64,000 bases of DNA from Artemisia argyi. Taxonomy: Eukaryota; Streptophyta; Magnoliopsida; Asterales; Asteraceae. This document shows positions 12,176 to 25,070 of this stretch, piece by piece. A program made the translations under genes and the position numbers. Location of the stretch: the NCBI GenBank assembly GCA_030686995.1, contig CM060707.1, positions 84,120,472 to 84,184,471 on the forward strand. Direction: 5' to 3'. Positions within the stretch are counted from its first letter, which is position 1. Every line of letters begins with the position of its first letter. The notes under the pieces are model-generated. The model made no database searches and had not been told where the DNA came from. It saw only the letters and a program-made list of their open reading frames with translations.

Positions 12176-13392
12176 CCTTAAACATCACCATATACTCTCA
12201 ACCAAAGATAGCTTTGTACCACGCAAATCACAGCCATCGCGTTCCACAAAGAAAATAATTGTACTGATTTGCTCCATCACCAATGATCAGAAAGCAAACC
12301 CACATAAAGATTAACATAATGCATTCTTCAAATATTCTATCACTAAATATATGCATGTGCACCGACCCATGATATCAATTAAAGAATATTATCCATGATT
12401 CACAATCTAACCCAAAACCAGTTCATGCCATCAGTAACATTATTCGAATGTGTAGTAGCAGCAACATAACCTCGACAACATTAATATGAACCATTAAACA
12501 TATGTTGTTGATGTTAAGTAACATACCCATGAGCAACATAAACTTGTAATACCACAGCAGATACGTAACCACCACACTGACTTGTATTCAACTGATCATT
12601 ACCAATAACTTTACTAATTCCACGCAAACCAATCGAGTAGTAGTAACCTCGGTTGTCACTTCTATGGTACCAGTAACACTACTTTCAAATCCAATACCCT
12701 CAGGCCTTCCACTAGTAGAGTTACTCATAAGACAGTAAGCGTATCACCATCAGTATTCCCCAATAAATAGATACGATCTCATAGATGAAAGACCATAAGC
12801 ATGCGAATTTTTCAATCAACCCAACATCGGACCAAACCATTCTATTCCATGCCATAACTAATTCTGCTATTACATTCACATAAGCAGTAAGACCCTTAAA
12901 TTACTTTGACTCCATGTAATAATTACAATAACTAGGGTTTGCTAGGATTTTCTTTGAATAAATTTCTGTTATGAAACCCTAAAAATCTTCGAATGCAACT
13001 TAAAATCAATAGATTAGGGCATAAACTAACCACCATTAACACCATAACTGACTTCCATAGCAGATTGATTAAGTAGAATAAGAAAATCAGCAAGTGAATA
13101 ACAAAGAAACCCTAAAAATCGACTTACTGAAACTGTTTCTGCAGCAGATTTGAGACCGTATATCTTTTTACTCAGAACTCAGATCGAAGATCCCTCTGGT
13201 GGAACTCTTCATTGGTATGTAGACAAGCTCCAGTAAAAATTTCAGCCCGATCCAACGGTTAACGAAGGAGTTATCATCGTTTGAAAACTGTCTTGCAGAA
13301 AGATACGAAAATTGTACCAGTTTCGAATTTTTCTTGATTTCTTCGATCTTCGACAAACAAAACCTTGTAAATCCTAGATATCAAGAGCCCCT

Positions 13393-13404
13393 GCTCTGAT
13401 ACCA
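13393..13404 (-). other. Primer-binding site (initiator tRNA-Met type)
   Basis: GCTCTGATACCA is the complement of TGGTATCAGAGC and stands 2 nt from the right LTR, fixing minus orientation. Confidence 0.85.
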
Positions 13405-13406
13405 CA

Positions 13407-13923
13407 TGTTAGAAACTAATAACGCCACAATAAAGATAGTTTCTAGGACCGTTTTGGCTCAAGACTTGTTAAGTCTTAATCTAGGAATAATAATGTTCAT
13501 AAGATAAAACATAGCGGAATAAGAACAATATTATAAACAAGGTTTCTTGTCATCATCTCTACTCTAACATACAGCAAAGCCCCAATGCTACGTGATCAAG
13601 TGTAGCACGGTTACACTCTAACAGCGATCTAAGATCGTTGAGGCTTAACACTAATCAACTAACCTAGGCGTTTACATAAGCATACTTACGCCCTAGATTT
13701 ACACACACACACCTTTACTAGGTTTTACATCTTGTACGTACAACAAACCTATTCCCTGTATTCTCTTTATATAATAGAGATACTATGGTTACAAAGGATA
13801 TTCTAGAATAATAAAAAGATATGCAGTAATCTTTTTCTTTCTTTGAAAGTTTCTTCCTTTGTCTCCATAAGTCCCTCATGTTTCACATGTTTTGTCTTAT
13901 CAGCTTAATTGTAATTACCAACA
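13407..13923 (-). repeat. 5' LTR of the small Copia-type element
   Basis: 517 bp, matching 10085-10601 with only a few differences. It ends exactly at the target duplication CCCCT. Confidence 0.9.
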
Positions 13924-14231
13924 CCCCTTACTTCTATGAGCTTCCTCAAGAAGAAAAGAACTTGCAATTTCACAACATCTACGTTGGAAGTTTGCAAGTC
14001 ACGCTCCCTAATTTGCATAAGAAACGTTCCTTTGGTTTTAAACATGGTGTGAAAAGGGTGCACCTCAAAAACACTTCAGCTTCAGAAACCTCTATGAAAC
14101 AACTCCTTCCCTTACCCACTATTTACCAATATGAGGATTACGACCTAAGTGGGATTGTGACTAGCCCTATTCATAACCACACCTCACTTCGTGACAGTAA
14201 CAAAATGTTTGACCTTGGTGGACTCCACTAA

Positions 14232-14927
14232 TAGGAATGGCTATTCATAGTTTATACCCTTGATTAGCTATTAACAATAGTGCAGGGACTAAACTTGAAA
14301 TTATCACAAAGTATCCATAATCCAGGCATCTGACGGCATCATAATTCACTCATAACACCGTCACCTCGCATTCGCAGCAATATTAACCTCATATCCATCA
14401 TTTTTAACACATACCCCACAAACCATATCCAATTGATACTTCACCACCGAGCTTTCAAGATCAAATCCAACATCTTCCATGACCGATCTCCACGTGGTAA
14501 GTAACTTTTCTTCATCCTTATTCGTTCAATTATCCTTAGGACCCACCAATTTCGAAAACCCCCATCATCCGAAACCCTAACATTGATTCATTCTTAGAAC
14601 TCGTAATGCCCTTCTATAGGTATTGTGTAACTATAATTAAGGCATTGGGTAGTAGTGATTGATAGGGTTCATGAGTCAATTGCGAAAAAAAATTTCACAC
14701 CACGAATTTTTTGATCCCCCACCCATGTTTTCTATAAAAAGGGATGTTTGGCTCATGGATTTAGAGTTTAAAAATTGATTTTTCCCTCGTAATTGCATGG
14801 CTCAATATCTGTTGGGTTTGACGGCGTCAGGCTTTGGGGTCTGACGGCGTCAGAATGGTCTGACAGCTTGACTCCATTGAACTCTTATTCTAATCACTTC
14901 CATTCCATTCCATCTTTTTGCAGGAAA
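14232..14927. other. Non-coding spacer in element A
   Basis: No ORF. It contains further TGACGGCGTCA-like words (about 14819 and 14840) and degenerate versions near 14330, as in the LTR. Confidence 0.6.
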
Positions 14928-16233
14928 ATGAGCAAGCGCACCCGACAACACCGAGGGAGTTCTTCAAGATCTCAACGCGTGAACTTGGGTGACACGGTTC
15001 ATAGTTAGGGTATGTTTGAGGATAGTGCCTCTACGACCAAATATACTGAATTGCTCTACCGCCTGATTGACGGGTGGCAGTGATTGATTAGGACTTCTTG
15101 AGGGCTCAGGGCCATGAGAATGCTTTTCTTGAAAGGATCCGAACTGATGCATTTACCGGTCCTCAATGGGAAAGGTTGTTCAGGATGAGGGAACCAGTTT
15201 ATAGTGAGTTGGTGCGAGAATTCTTTGCTACTTTTCATTTTGATTTGGCTGAGGCTAGAACTGATATGGGTGGTACTACCATTTACTTTAGGCTGGGGGA
15301 GAGCTTAGGACTTGCTCGGTTACAGAGTTTGGCTGGAGATTGGGTTTGTATAGTCAGCATGAGGCACTTCAGGGTGGGTTTATGCAGAGATTGTTGGGTG
15401 GTGAGATGATGAGGAATGACTTGAGGTGTGCTATGTTTTGGCCGAATATAGGGAATGGGGTGTATACCTCGACTACTGGGGCAGCCTCCATTAGGGATCC
15501 TAGGGTCAGGTTAGCCCACAGATGCATCACCTACAGTTTAGCAGGACGCCAAGGCTCCACTCACCGTGTCACTGCTTCTGACCTCTTCTACCTGTACACT
15601 ATTTTTTCAGAGGATGTGTAGTGTAACATCCCATTCTGGGTGGCGAGTTATCTGAAGATGAGTGTAGAGGAGAGGGATGGTGATAAGATCTATGGGGGGA
15701 TATTTGTGACCCGTCTGGCTCATTCTTATGGGATCCTTGTGCCAGAGATCATGGGATACTTGAGTGATTGTGGTGCATGCAGGGTGGTGAAGGCCAAGTC
15801 CCTCAAGCAAATGAGTATTGTGATGGAGTTGGGGGACGAGTCTTATGCTTGGTATGTTGTAGGGGGAGCGGCTGATGCTGATGATAATGATGATGAGGAT
15901 GATGATGAGGGTGTACCCCAGCAGCAGCAGTATGGGGATTATGAGGTTGGCTCTGCGGACTACTACCGGCACATGGGTCGGGGGGATTGGCAGGCTCATC
16001 AGGGGGCCTGGATGGGTTAGATGGACGCCTGGACGGCCACTACTGACCAAAGGTTTGATTGGATTTACGATCACACGATCCGCCAGATGCAGCATCTATC
16101 GACCCGTGATCCCATCGAGCCTAACTTGCAGATTGACCCATTCCCCGGTCGTGAGCAGGATTATCCACCCTATGGGTACACTGGACATCTCCGTCCTGGT
16201 TATGATTACCGCTTTGGTCCCCCTCCCCAGTGA
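14928..16233 (+). pseudogene. ATHILA ORF-1-like protein
   Basis: The first ATG (14928) starts MSKRTRQHRGSSSRSQ, and the frame then breaks. Pieces in shifting frames continue the same protein: 15098-15330 (NAFLERIRTDAFTGPQWERL), 15340-15621 (GLYSQHEALQGGFMQRLLGG), 15622-16020 (CNIPFWVASYLKM to GWMG) and 16021-16233, ending GYDYRFGPPPQ. In-frame stops interrupt at 15619-15621 and 16018-16020. The family name is from memory of Asteraceae Athila-like elements; its role is unknown. A run of Asp codons (about 15875-15910) and Gln codons (15918-15930) is visible. I know of no enzymatic motif in it. Confidence 0.7.
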
Positions 16234-16966
16234 TGTTTTAATGGTTGTGTCATGATTTCTGAACAATTTATCTTTGGTTGTATGATTTGAACAATTCGGT
16301 CTGTAATAGTGTAGGATTTGGCCTCTGTTGGCCATTGGATATTTATTACTATTTCCTTCTATACATTTAGGATTCTCATTATTGTGGTTGTTTTATCAGT
16401 TTTATTTGTTTTGTGTGTTTTTATTTGTTTGATTTTTATTTTCTTGATTGTTTGGTTTGTTTCCGTATGCATGTTTTATTTTTATTGTTGGTAAATCATG
16501 TTTCAAAGTAAATTATGAAAATGATTTATTTTGTTTTTAACTTCGTCTTAATTACATATAAAGGTATTTTGCAAAAGCTAAGTGTAAGGGAAATCCAAAC
16601 TTGTTTATAAGAACGAAAATGAGCATGATTCACTACAATATTAAATGAGCATGTATATTAGTAATTGTTAGAGTCAAATGCTCGTATCGAGTCATAATGA
16701 TGTTTTGCAGGATTTTCCAGGAAATAAGGCATAATTTTTTCCAGAAATTTTACGGAAACTTAACATGAGATATTTCCAGGAACATTCTGACGGCGTCAGG
16801 AGTTACAACCTGACGGTGTCAGGTACTAAAATTCTGAAAAATTTTGCGAGTTTTGTTCATACCGGAGTCTTAAAGTTTTTGTTGATTCTTTAGTTTTATA
16901 AACTCCAGGAAATCTGCAAACATTCATTCCACAAGCATTATATCTTAAATTGTTTTCTAGGATTAT

Positions 16967-16972
<6 letters not shown>

Positions 16973-17045
<73 letters not shown>
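16973..17045. repeat. (AT)n microsatellite
   Basis: About 73 bp of perfect AT alternation inside the non-coding region of element A. Confidence 0.95.
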
Positions 17046-17047
<2 letters not shown>

Positions 17048-17507
17048 TTGCCGCTGATTTTACGCGAGGTTTGCCTTGATTGTTTTCTCAGGTTTAACAG
17101 GTTATATATGACAAGAAGATAATTTATATTTCTGGAGGGAAGCTTTCAAAGTTCATTTTCTTGGAGGAAGATCTAACTTGTTGACACACTATCCACACCG
17201 AACGAATCAGGGGAGTATTTGTTTTCATTCTTTTACCTGCTTTACTTTTACATCTTTTAATTAAACATTGGGGACAATGTTCATCCTAAGTGTAAGGGGA
17301 GGGTAAATGATATTACCTTATAGGATACAATTGCCCTTGAGTTTGTTTGTTCGATAGTAGGTGTGTAACAAAACTAAGAGAAATACTTGTTAGTGCAATT
17401 TTAGCGCCAAATTTAAAATTTTTTACAACATTTAGGAGTGAAAGTTTAGCCTTAATAAGCGTCTCATGGATAGGAGTTGTATGAGTAACACAAAAAACCG
17501 TACCACT

Positions 17508-17508
<1 letters not shown>

Positions 17509-17546
<38 letters not shown>
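17509..17546. repeat. Poly-A tract (38 bp)
   Basis: Uninterrupted A run within element A, not at an element end. No retroposon body precedes it. Confidence 0.9.
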
Positions 17547-17548
<2 letters not shown>

Positions 17549-19064
17549 GTGACCATCCGAGTGATTAATTGGATAACGCGCCAGCGGTAGTGTATGACTT
17601 GGTGACCATCCATTATGCAAGTAACGCGCCGGCAATCCAATAAGTGCACCAGTTAGCATCCGTTAGTTGAGGCGTCAAAGACTCGTACCGGCCTTCTACT
17701 AAGTGAGGTTCGCCCCTAGACTTGTTAGGAGAAGCCTTAGAGCTTATGAGTGTACCAGTAGCCTTTAGATTCTAGAACTTGCGTTAGTGATACATCCTGA
17801 GACCGCTAGTGAGACTACATTCATGTAGTATGATTTACTACATGATAAGAAGCATTAGGATCACCCTTGTGTTAAACCCGTATCATAATTACTTGACCAT
17901 TTAAGTCATATTACTTGACTAGCGAAGTTAATTAATTTTCCCACACCTTAGCGTTGTACTCATTTTTAGTACACGAAACCCCTAGTACACCCCTCCGAGC
18001 CTATCATTTCATTTCTAACTTTAAGCATTTTACTTAAAGGAAGAATTTGTTAACAATCCACCCAAATGTACAACCAAATCTCCTTAGCCTTCCTTGTATG
18101 CACTGATCTTTAATGCATTATTGTTATTTGTTTAAACCCTTAGTTAATTATCTAATTGATTACATGGTTGCTAAGTCGAGTCATATCTTGTACATATTGT
18201 TTTGGGATGATTGGGACTCATGGGTAAAGTACTAGTGTTATGGAGTAATGGGGAAGAACATCAATTTATTACCCCCATATGTGCGTTAATCTTAAAAAGT
18301 ACTCCAAGTGTTTTGATTATCTGGATTCGAGTCATTAGAGTAGTTTATTGTAAAGTATATAATAATTCAAGTGTAAGGGGAATGCAAATCCCCTATGATG
18401 TATTATTTTGGATGGTAGGGTAAGAATGTAAGCAAAAATAAATAAATAAATAAATAAATAAAGAAAAAATAAAGAAAAAGAAAAAAAAATATAGAAAAAC
18501 AAAGAGAAAAAAAACATACGGACTACCATTCCGTTTCATTCTATGTTTGTTTTATGTTTTTGTTATTTTTGATTTATTAGCTTAAGTCGAGTCGAGTCTT
18601 GGCTTAGCAACGCCATATTGTACATGTAATTAATCAAGATGATTAACTAGCCACCGGTAAATATTGCCTTTATCCAAGAAAACCGTGTTTTCCATTACCC
18701 TACACCTAACGTTATAACCCTTTAAAAGATCTCTTTAATAGTTTATCTTAGGTGCTTACGCCGAGTGGGGGAGGTTTGATCCTTTCCCAAACCTATGGTA
18801 ATCTATTTGCTATGACAGGTAGTGAGAGATGTTTTTCATTTCCTTATTGTGATATATACTTTATTACACCCGAGAGATGTGAGTATCTAAACACTATTTG
18901 TGAGGTGCTAGTGTATAACCTCCGTGCTTGTTTTTGGTCTTTAGTGGAATGATTATTTGTTGTAATTACTTTTATATTAGTGTTAAATGACTCCTAACTT
19001 GTATTTTGATTTGAATAAAAGCGCATTTGCTTGAGGACAAGCAAATCTCAAGTATAAGGGTATT

Positions 19065-20503
19065 TGATGAGGCGAAAAGTGTACCGCTTTTAAGGGGTCA
19101 TCTAAGCCCGAATTCATGATTATTTGATCAATTACTGCCCTAAATCGTTCCTTTTGTCATTTTCGGTACTTTTGAGAAGAAATCTGGAAAAAGAAGTAGT
19201 TTAGACGTTTTTGGAGCATAAAAGTGAAGAAAACGGCAAAGTCTCAAATTTCATGCTGGGAACAGTACCTGACGACGTCAAGATCTAATACATGACGGCG
19301 TCAAGAGTGATAAAAGAGGTGGAAGTGGAAATTATAATGTGACGGCCCAGAACATTTTCAGTGTTAATGAACTGACGGCGTCACCATGGCCGTCAGGGTC
19401 ATGTTACATGTGACGGCCCATAGTATATTTCTACATGAAGGCGTCAAGACTAGATCTAGGCAATACGACTCTTAACTTGGCGGCGAGTTGACGGTGTCAG
19501 AGGCCATAACATGACGCCGTCAGGATGTTTTATCTATATATATTTTTCCAATTTTTCATTGTAAAGAGTGGAACATTGAGTGGAACATTAGGAGCACAAA
19601 CCCGAGGATGAATTTTCTTCATATTGTAAGGGTTTCAAACCCTTCTTTCATCCATGTTTGAATAAAGATAAGTCTTCCAATGTATACGTGTTGTTTGATT
19701 CTATCTTATGCTTGTCTTTCTTTTAATATGCTAGGCTAGGTTTTTATTGTGTTTGCTTAGATGTAGTGAAACCAAGATGTTGATTATTGGTTTATTGTTT
19801 GCTTATAATTGTTGTGGATGATTGTATTCGATGGTTAGGCTTAAGAAAACTGGCAGACTTCCATTGGTAACTTGCTTGAACGTCTTTTAGAAACATGATC
19901 GGAGGTGTACTACGATTTTTGGTTGTATTTAACGCATAAGTGAATCCTAATGATCCCATGTTAGGAGCCTTTAGTCGGCTCGACATAGGAGTGAAGTAGG
20001 ATCTTATAGAGTTAGGGAATATTGTACACGGTCCTATGACTAGTATTAAGGAATACAACCCGTCATCCATGCAGTTGTAACAAGCTAATCAACCGGTAAA
20101 AGATATCTAGGGAGTAATGAAATCTAAGTAAACACATCTTCTCTCATTATTGTTTCCACCACATTAGTTTAATTTTGTTTATTTTTATTTTATTTTGATT
20201 GTATCTGTAGTTAATTGGGTTAGTTGACTAGCAACTAATTTCGCCCACTCTTTCAAAACCCGAGATTTTATCTGCTTTCATAAAATATAAAAAATTACAA
20301 AAAGAATTATCCCTCACCTCTAGACCTAGTTTAGTAGGCTTTCTAATCCTAGCAACACTATTCCTGAGTTGAACGATCAATCCCCCGGTACTTGTCACTA
20401 TACTATACTACAACGATCAGGAACATTGCCTGGTGGGGATTGCAAGCTTCTCAAGATCCCTTGAGAGGTAAAACCTGTTGCGAGGGCGCAATCCCGCGTA
20501 TCA
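19065..20503 (+). repeat. 3' LTR of element A
   Basis: 1439 bp, TGATGAGGCG to CGCGTATCA, matching 7299-8748. The MULE transposase resumes straight after the 5-bp duplication. Confidence 0.95.
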
Positions 20504-20701
20504 ATGGTATAGTACGTGGAGTCCATCAGCATAATTTCAGGGAATATACACCATAAAGCATACGACGTGGGGTGCACAAAAATAGCTCCTCAAGCTCGTC
20601 GGTATGCTCATTTATCCTCAGGTAATATGTATACCCTGAATCCATCAAATGCGAGTAAAGGACTTGAATTGAAGTTCTATCACCTACTCGGGCTCTCCGG
20701 A
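20504..20701 (-). pseudogene. MULE transposase N-terminal part, displaced by insertion
   Basis: On the minus strand 20701-20504 encodes a transposase stretch with SGYTYYLRINEHTDELEEL, HPTSYALW and MLMDSTYYTT. The first catalytic Asp is in the last motif. It joins directly, in frame, to the core at 7298 once element A and one copy of its target duplication are removed. One frameshift lies near 20575, between ELEEL and HPTSY. Upstream of about 20701 the frame hits a stop and the gene is lost at the junction with Tekay LTR sequence. Confidence 0.8.
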
Positions 20702-20735
20702 TCTCATTTTTTTAGTTATCTATAGTTCTAACGCT

Positions 20736-22392
20736 AGACACGTTATCTTGAATACCTGCTGCGGTGAAAAGGAATGCTGCTGAGCTTAAAAAGCCCAGTG
20801 AACAAGTGATATATTTTGGGGAAAACATATTTAGGTATAACGGATAATACGGAAATAAAATGTGTAGGTTAGGTAAGAAATTCATACAATCTCCTGTATA
20901 AACAGAGTCAGAACCATAATAAGACCATGAGCTCAGAAACGTATCATATCAAATCATAATCATTTATCTTCATAAACATATAGAGGAGAGACCTCTCAGA
21001 TAATCAGACAATAATGAGGGGTGTCCTCATATGGGTGGAGTAACTAGCTCCCAGAAATGTGAAGGACGTGTATTGCACACACAGCCACATTCACCAGACA
21101 ATATCATATCATATCATATCAGAAACAGAAACAGATCTAGGATGCATACATACGCCCCTACCCATTCACATGCAGACCAAACAAAAGCACGTGGCAGAAC
21201 ATCACTCTACTGCCCTAGAATCATGTCAGAGGTGCATCGCTGACACGGACATGGAACCCCCATGCCTAGTGAAGCTCATGTAACATAAGGTTCATATTTA
21301 AAGGTTCAAAACATAATTTTCATATCAGAAAGTTCAATAGCAAAGTTTTCATGTCAAAGGTTCAAAAATAAAAGGTTCATAGCAAAGGTACAAATCAGAG
21401 GTTTCAAAACAGAAAGTTCATAATAGAGGTTGTAATCACGAAGGAAACCTTAAGAGTAAGGTCAGAATATCCATACCTTAGCAAAGTAATGAGATTAAAA
21501 GAAAGAATCACGAAAGGAAGAGTTCACTTCTTCTTCAATATATCTACCTGAATTAGGGATCATTTATTATTAATAACTTATCTTAAATCAGATTACTCTT
21601 CTTTAATCGGCTTTTCACTTTTAGTAACTTTCCATTATTAGTCAGATTTTACATAAGTATTAGGTTAAGTATTTAATATAATTCACTAATATCGTTTTAG
21701 AGTTTAAAGTGTAATTATGTTATAGTGTAAGGTTTTAGATGTAAATATCATTTGTTTAACATATTATCCATATTACCCCTTTAACTTTCATATTTTACAT
21801 GTTTAACCCTTTTAAAATAAATACAATACCTTTTAATTATAGAAATTATAAATAAATCCTTTTAATTACCAAACTTACACCTTTAGTACCTCAAGTAATT
21901 TATATACTAAATAAACTTCTAGTTTCATAATTTACAAAACTAACCCGCTAATTATATTAATTACAATTCGGATTACATAATTATATAACTTACTCTTTAA
22001 ACCTTTAAGTTGTAAAATTTACATATAACAACCTCATATTATATTTTTCTCAATTCACCACTGATCTAATACAACTTATAAAAATAGCCCACACGTTATC
22101 AAAATTACAAAACACACCCTTGTACTTATAATACATAATTGGATTTTAATAAAAACACCAAAAGATTTCCTTTTTCTCTTTTCCTTTCTTTTTAATTTAA
22201 TTAAAACGATTATAAAATAATTCCCAAACATGGTTTCTAGGTCTCGAAAATTATGAAGCTTATTTTTTTGATGTTATATGATGTTCATAGGACCTGAGAA
22301 AAATATAAACCAACCTTCAAAAATTTGCATGGCTGTTTTCTTAATTTTAATTCGATTTAGGGTTTTTAGACTTATATAAATTCGTATGATTA
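20736..22392 (-). repeat. Tekay-like 3' LTR, segment 1
   Basis: It starts at the point where similarity to the 60443 LTR begins (TATCTTGAATACCT, about 20738) and runs to the GATTA duplication of element B. Compared with the right LTR it lacks 38 bp after CAGTGAAC. No genes; low-complexity CATATCATATC near 21105-21120. Confidence 0.7.
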
Positions 22393-23155
22393 CGTAGCAA
22401 CCCGTAAATTTTCATATGACAAAATGACTATTTTGCTCGTTGACTTTGACTTTTGACTATTTGACTTTTGCCGTAACGTAAAAACAAATACTGTAATCGG
22501 TAGTTAACCAGTACCTCCCAAGTTAAATAATTTACTCTGCTTCGAATTATTACACTCTGAGCATTCTTGTTCATCTCTATCTATATTTAACTATTTAATG
22601 TTAATTATTATTACTTTTATAAGTAATTACGAAAGTTTAATCGTGTAAACTTTCCTCGAGACCAACACAAGACTAGGATAAGTCTATGTGTTCAAAATAC
22701 TCAAAATTCATCAATAGTAATATTTTATATGAACTATTGTCATTTTGTCATTTTTACATGAGCATTTTATTTCTTACATAATAGACATTCTCAAACCTAC
22801 GTTATTAGGTTTAAACATCATAAACGCATTCCGTTAGACGTATCACATTTTTTTAATAAACTTAGTTGGAGTATATTAATAAGTTTTAACATTTTTGTAA
22901 GTATTATATTCTTATGTTACCCGGTTTTAAGATTTGAGATTTAAGGGCTTAACATTAGTAATTATCGGGACCAAACTATACCCCGTAAGAGCCATGCTTC
23001 ACCATGAAGCAACTTAATATACACTTACCACCTCATAAGCATGAGGTGGCATGTACATGCTAAATCACAAGGCCACACGGCTCTTATTTAGCCTACAAAG
23101 TCTTACCATTACATACATAACCATATGTCATCATATATAATCCTTCTAAGTTACT

Positions 23156-23593
23156 TCATTTTAAAGATATCAAACCAAGTATATCTCTTTGACTCCCTCT
23201 TCCATCCATACACTTTAATATCACCATCATCACTTGTGTTTTGAAACAAGACATAAGTAATATTACAAAGATGAAGGCCATAGTGATTGCTACATAGTCC
23301 AAGTAGAGATTTGGTGATTCCATGGCTAGTTTAAGAGCTATACAAGAAACCAAAGGCTGAAGTAAAAGGATTATTACAAAGGTTATATAAGGTTTGATAT
23401 CAAGATTAAAAAGGGTGTACAGGACTTGGGTTGAAGATAGAAGGCTTAGGATATTGGTCCTTAATTTCTTGTGACTTTTCATCCAAAAAGTTGTAAGACT
23501 ACACTTAGATTTCATGTTTTTCCTTTCCTTTTGATATGTCATACACCTTGTACATATTTCATATGTAATTTGACATGATATGATGTTGTACAT
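23156..23593 (-). pseudogene. Antisense two-hydrophobic-segment ORF in the 5' LTR of element B
   Basis: Read on the minus strand, the C-terminal two thirds contain two likely membrane segments, YITFVIILLLQPLVSCIAL and AITMAFIFVILLMSC. Before them, an alternative frame reads KSQEIK...YPKPSIFNPSPVHPF. Comparing with the 3' LTR copy (about 30730-30360) shows that a single extra T here broke the frame, while the other copy keeps this junction but lost the second segment. So an ancestor probably encoded a small membrane protein of about 120 residues. I do not recognise the family. A captured host gene fragment is possible. Confidence 0.4.
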
Positions 23594-24404
23594 AAAAGAA
23601 AAACATGAGTAAAACTTCTAGAAACCTTTTTGGTACAACTAGTATGTAACTAGTAATTTTGTTAAGCCTTGATATGGAATAATAAACTTAGTACCTTGAC
23701 AAGTTGAGGAACAAATAGAGGATGCTAAAACATGAACTTGAGCTTTTGAATCATGTTAAAAAGGCTTGTGGTTAAAAAGTTATGCTTAAGTAAAGAGAGT
23801 TGCGATCCCCTTAATTAAAAATCCTAAAAAGGTTTCTAGCCACTAAGCTAGTGCCATGTGTCCCCACCCACTCCCTCCCTTTTCTCTTTAATATTTTTTG
23901 TTAGAGAGTATTTTGGTTATTTGATCTATTTTTTTAATTCCACCTTAAATTTCAAATGCAAATAACTTTCAAACGACAAACTTTTACAAAAAACCGATTT
24001 CACCATAATTTTTAAAATTTAATCCTCTTTGATTTGGTATAAATCTTTTTAATTTTTTTGAAACTTTTTTTTTGACATATTTATTGGGTCATGATTTTCT
24101 TGAAAATTTTAGCATTTTATGCCTTAATTTTGCCAAGTTTAAAGGCCGAATTTTGCAAAACTTAAAACACGAAAGTTGTAGCTTCTTGGCAATTCTTTAC
24201 CCAGAAATTTGAATCACTCAAATCCGATATGATACGAGTGAGATATCGCGCGTTAAATATAACGTCTTAGTCATATTTAGTGCACACAAAGTGTTTGATA
24301 AAATGACTAAAAGAGATTTTCATATAAAAATACATTTAAATGCATTAATTAGTCAAGTTATTTTCAGTTTAACAAAACTATCAGTTTGTTTTGTTAAATA
24401 GAAT

Positions 24405-25070
24405 TGATGAACCCAAACATTTGATCAAATTGATGAACCTGAAAAAATTGATGAACCTGAAATTTGATGAACCTGAAACATTTGATCAACCTGCAAATTG
24501 ATGAACCTGAAATTGATGAATCTGAAAAAATTGATGAACCAAAGTAACTGATGAACAAAATGTCTAACTGATGAACCTTTAACTTAACTGATGAACAAAA
24601 CATAATCTAACTAATGAACCTAATAACCTAACTGATGAACTAAATGTATATTTAAAAACAATAATGATTAAAAAATATCACTTTTGAATGTTACTGATGA
24701 ACATTACTGATGAAGAATATCAAAAATAACTGACGAACATTATTTTTTCAAAAACTGCTGAACGTTGTCAAAAATAACTGATGAATCATGTCAAAAATAA
24801 CTGATGAACCATATAAAAATAAGTGATGAACCATATAAAAAATAAGTGATGAACGTTATTTTTTTTCGAAAACTGCTGAACATTATAAAAAATAACTGTT
24901 GAACCATATAAAAAACCCAAATGATACAGTCACAACTCCTAATAATATTACTATAGTAATAATATTCTAACCAATTTAAATAGTACCAGTACCATTTCAT
25001 GACGAACATTATTTTTTCAAAAACTGCTGAACGTTGTCAAAAATAACTGATGAACCATATAAAAAACCCA
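24405..25070. repeat. Degenerate GATGAACCTGAA / ACTGATGAAC tandem repeats
   Basis: More than twenty copies of a GATGAAC core at spacings of roughly 15-22 bp, drifting from TTGATGAACCTGAAA to AACTGATGAACC along the array. It makes up much of the 1974-bp insertion. Confidence 0.8.

Larger units (their letters stand above)
10085..13923 (-). mobile_element. Small non-coding Copia-type element (LARD-like)
   Basis: Two 517-bp LTRs (10085-10601 and 13407-13923) run from TGTTAGAAAC to TACCAACA and are nearly identical, so insertion was fairly recent. The 5-bp duplication CCCCT flanks it perfectly (10080-10084, 13924-13928). The reverse complement of TGGTATCAGAGC lies beside the right LTR and a purine tract (minus strand) beside the left LTR, so the element runs on the minus strand. 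The 2.8-kb internal part has no gag or pol domain; its ORFs are short. It must depend on enzymes supplied by another element. Confidence 0.9.
8920..14231 (+). pseudogene. Athila-type Gag, interrupted by the 10085-13923 element
   Basis: An ATG at 8920 opens a Pro/Gln-rich leader that shifts frame before 9084. The retrotransposon gag domain then reads DTIQLVQSGCAFHGLP, HLKDFLKIVDS, SQWLERLPAGSITSWDDL and LAQFFPPGRT up to 9593. TAG at 9594-9596 replaces a likely Trp, and another shift leads into 9644-10084 (coiled-coil part). The reading frame jumps the inserted element and resumes at 13929 (FYELPQEEKNLQFH) to a stop at about 14231. No CCHC knuckle is seen. Gag normally packages element RNA in cytoplasmic particles; this copy cannot make an intact protein. 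Confidence 0.8.
16234..19064 (+). other. Long non-coding 3' region of element A with polypurine tract
   Basis: No coding potential. It holds simple repeats (16973-17045, 17509-17546, 18430-18515) and two GTGACCATCC-led segments (about 17549 and 17602). A TTGAGGACAAGCAAA motif near 19030 is typical just before the 3' LTR of Athila elements. The polypurine tract AAGTATAAGGGTA (about 19050-19062) abuts the 3' LTR. Confidence 0.7.
7299..20503 (+). mobile_element. Element A: Athila-type LTR retrotransposon lacking pol
   Basis: LTRs begin TGATGAGGCG and end CGCGTATCA. Flanking 5-mers are GTGGT (7294-7298) and ATGGT (20504-20508), a target duplication with one mismatch. Internal order: PBS-like site, gag-like ORF, ATHILA ORF-1-like ORF, long non-coding tail, polypurine tract. 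No protease, reverse transcriptase or integrase is seen, so it is non-autonomous or has lost pol. A smaller Copia-type element (10085-13923) interrupts the gag region. Confidence 0.9.
5255..20735 (-). mobile_element. MULE DNA transposon with OTU-fused transposase, split by element A
   Basis: Minus-strand coding remnants in order: transposase N-terminal part (20701-20504), transposase core (7298-6882), C-terminal helix/zinc region (6860-6371), basic and acidic linker (6220-5924), OTU protease domain (5812-5255). The 7299-20503 retrotransposon interrupts it exactly; joining the flanks keeps the transposase frame. Terminal inverted repeats were not found: the right end abuts truncated Tekay LTR sequence at about 20736, and the left end is undefined (about 4.2-4.6 kb). 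Several stops and frameshifts show it is dead as a protein source. Confidence 0.75.

Noticed and set aside
15607..16335. Minus-strand ORFs opposite the ATHILA ORF-1-like region
   Set aside because: Shadows of the plus-strand coding remnant; no motif.
17509..17546. Poly-A run as the tail of a SINE or processed pseudogene
   Set aside because: No target duplication and no retroposon body upstream; it lies inside the non-coding region of element A.
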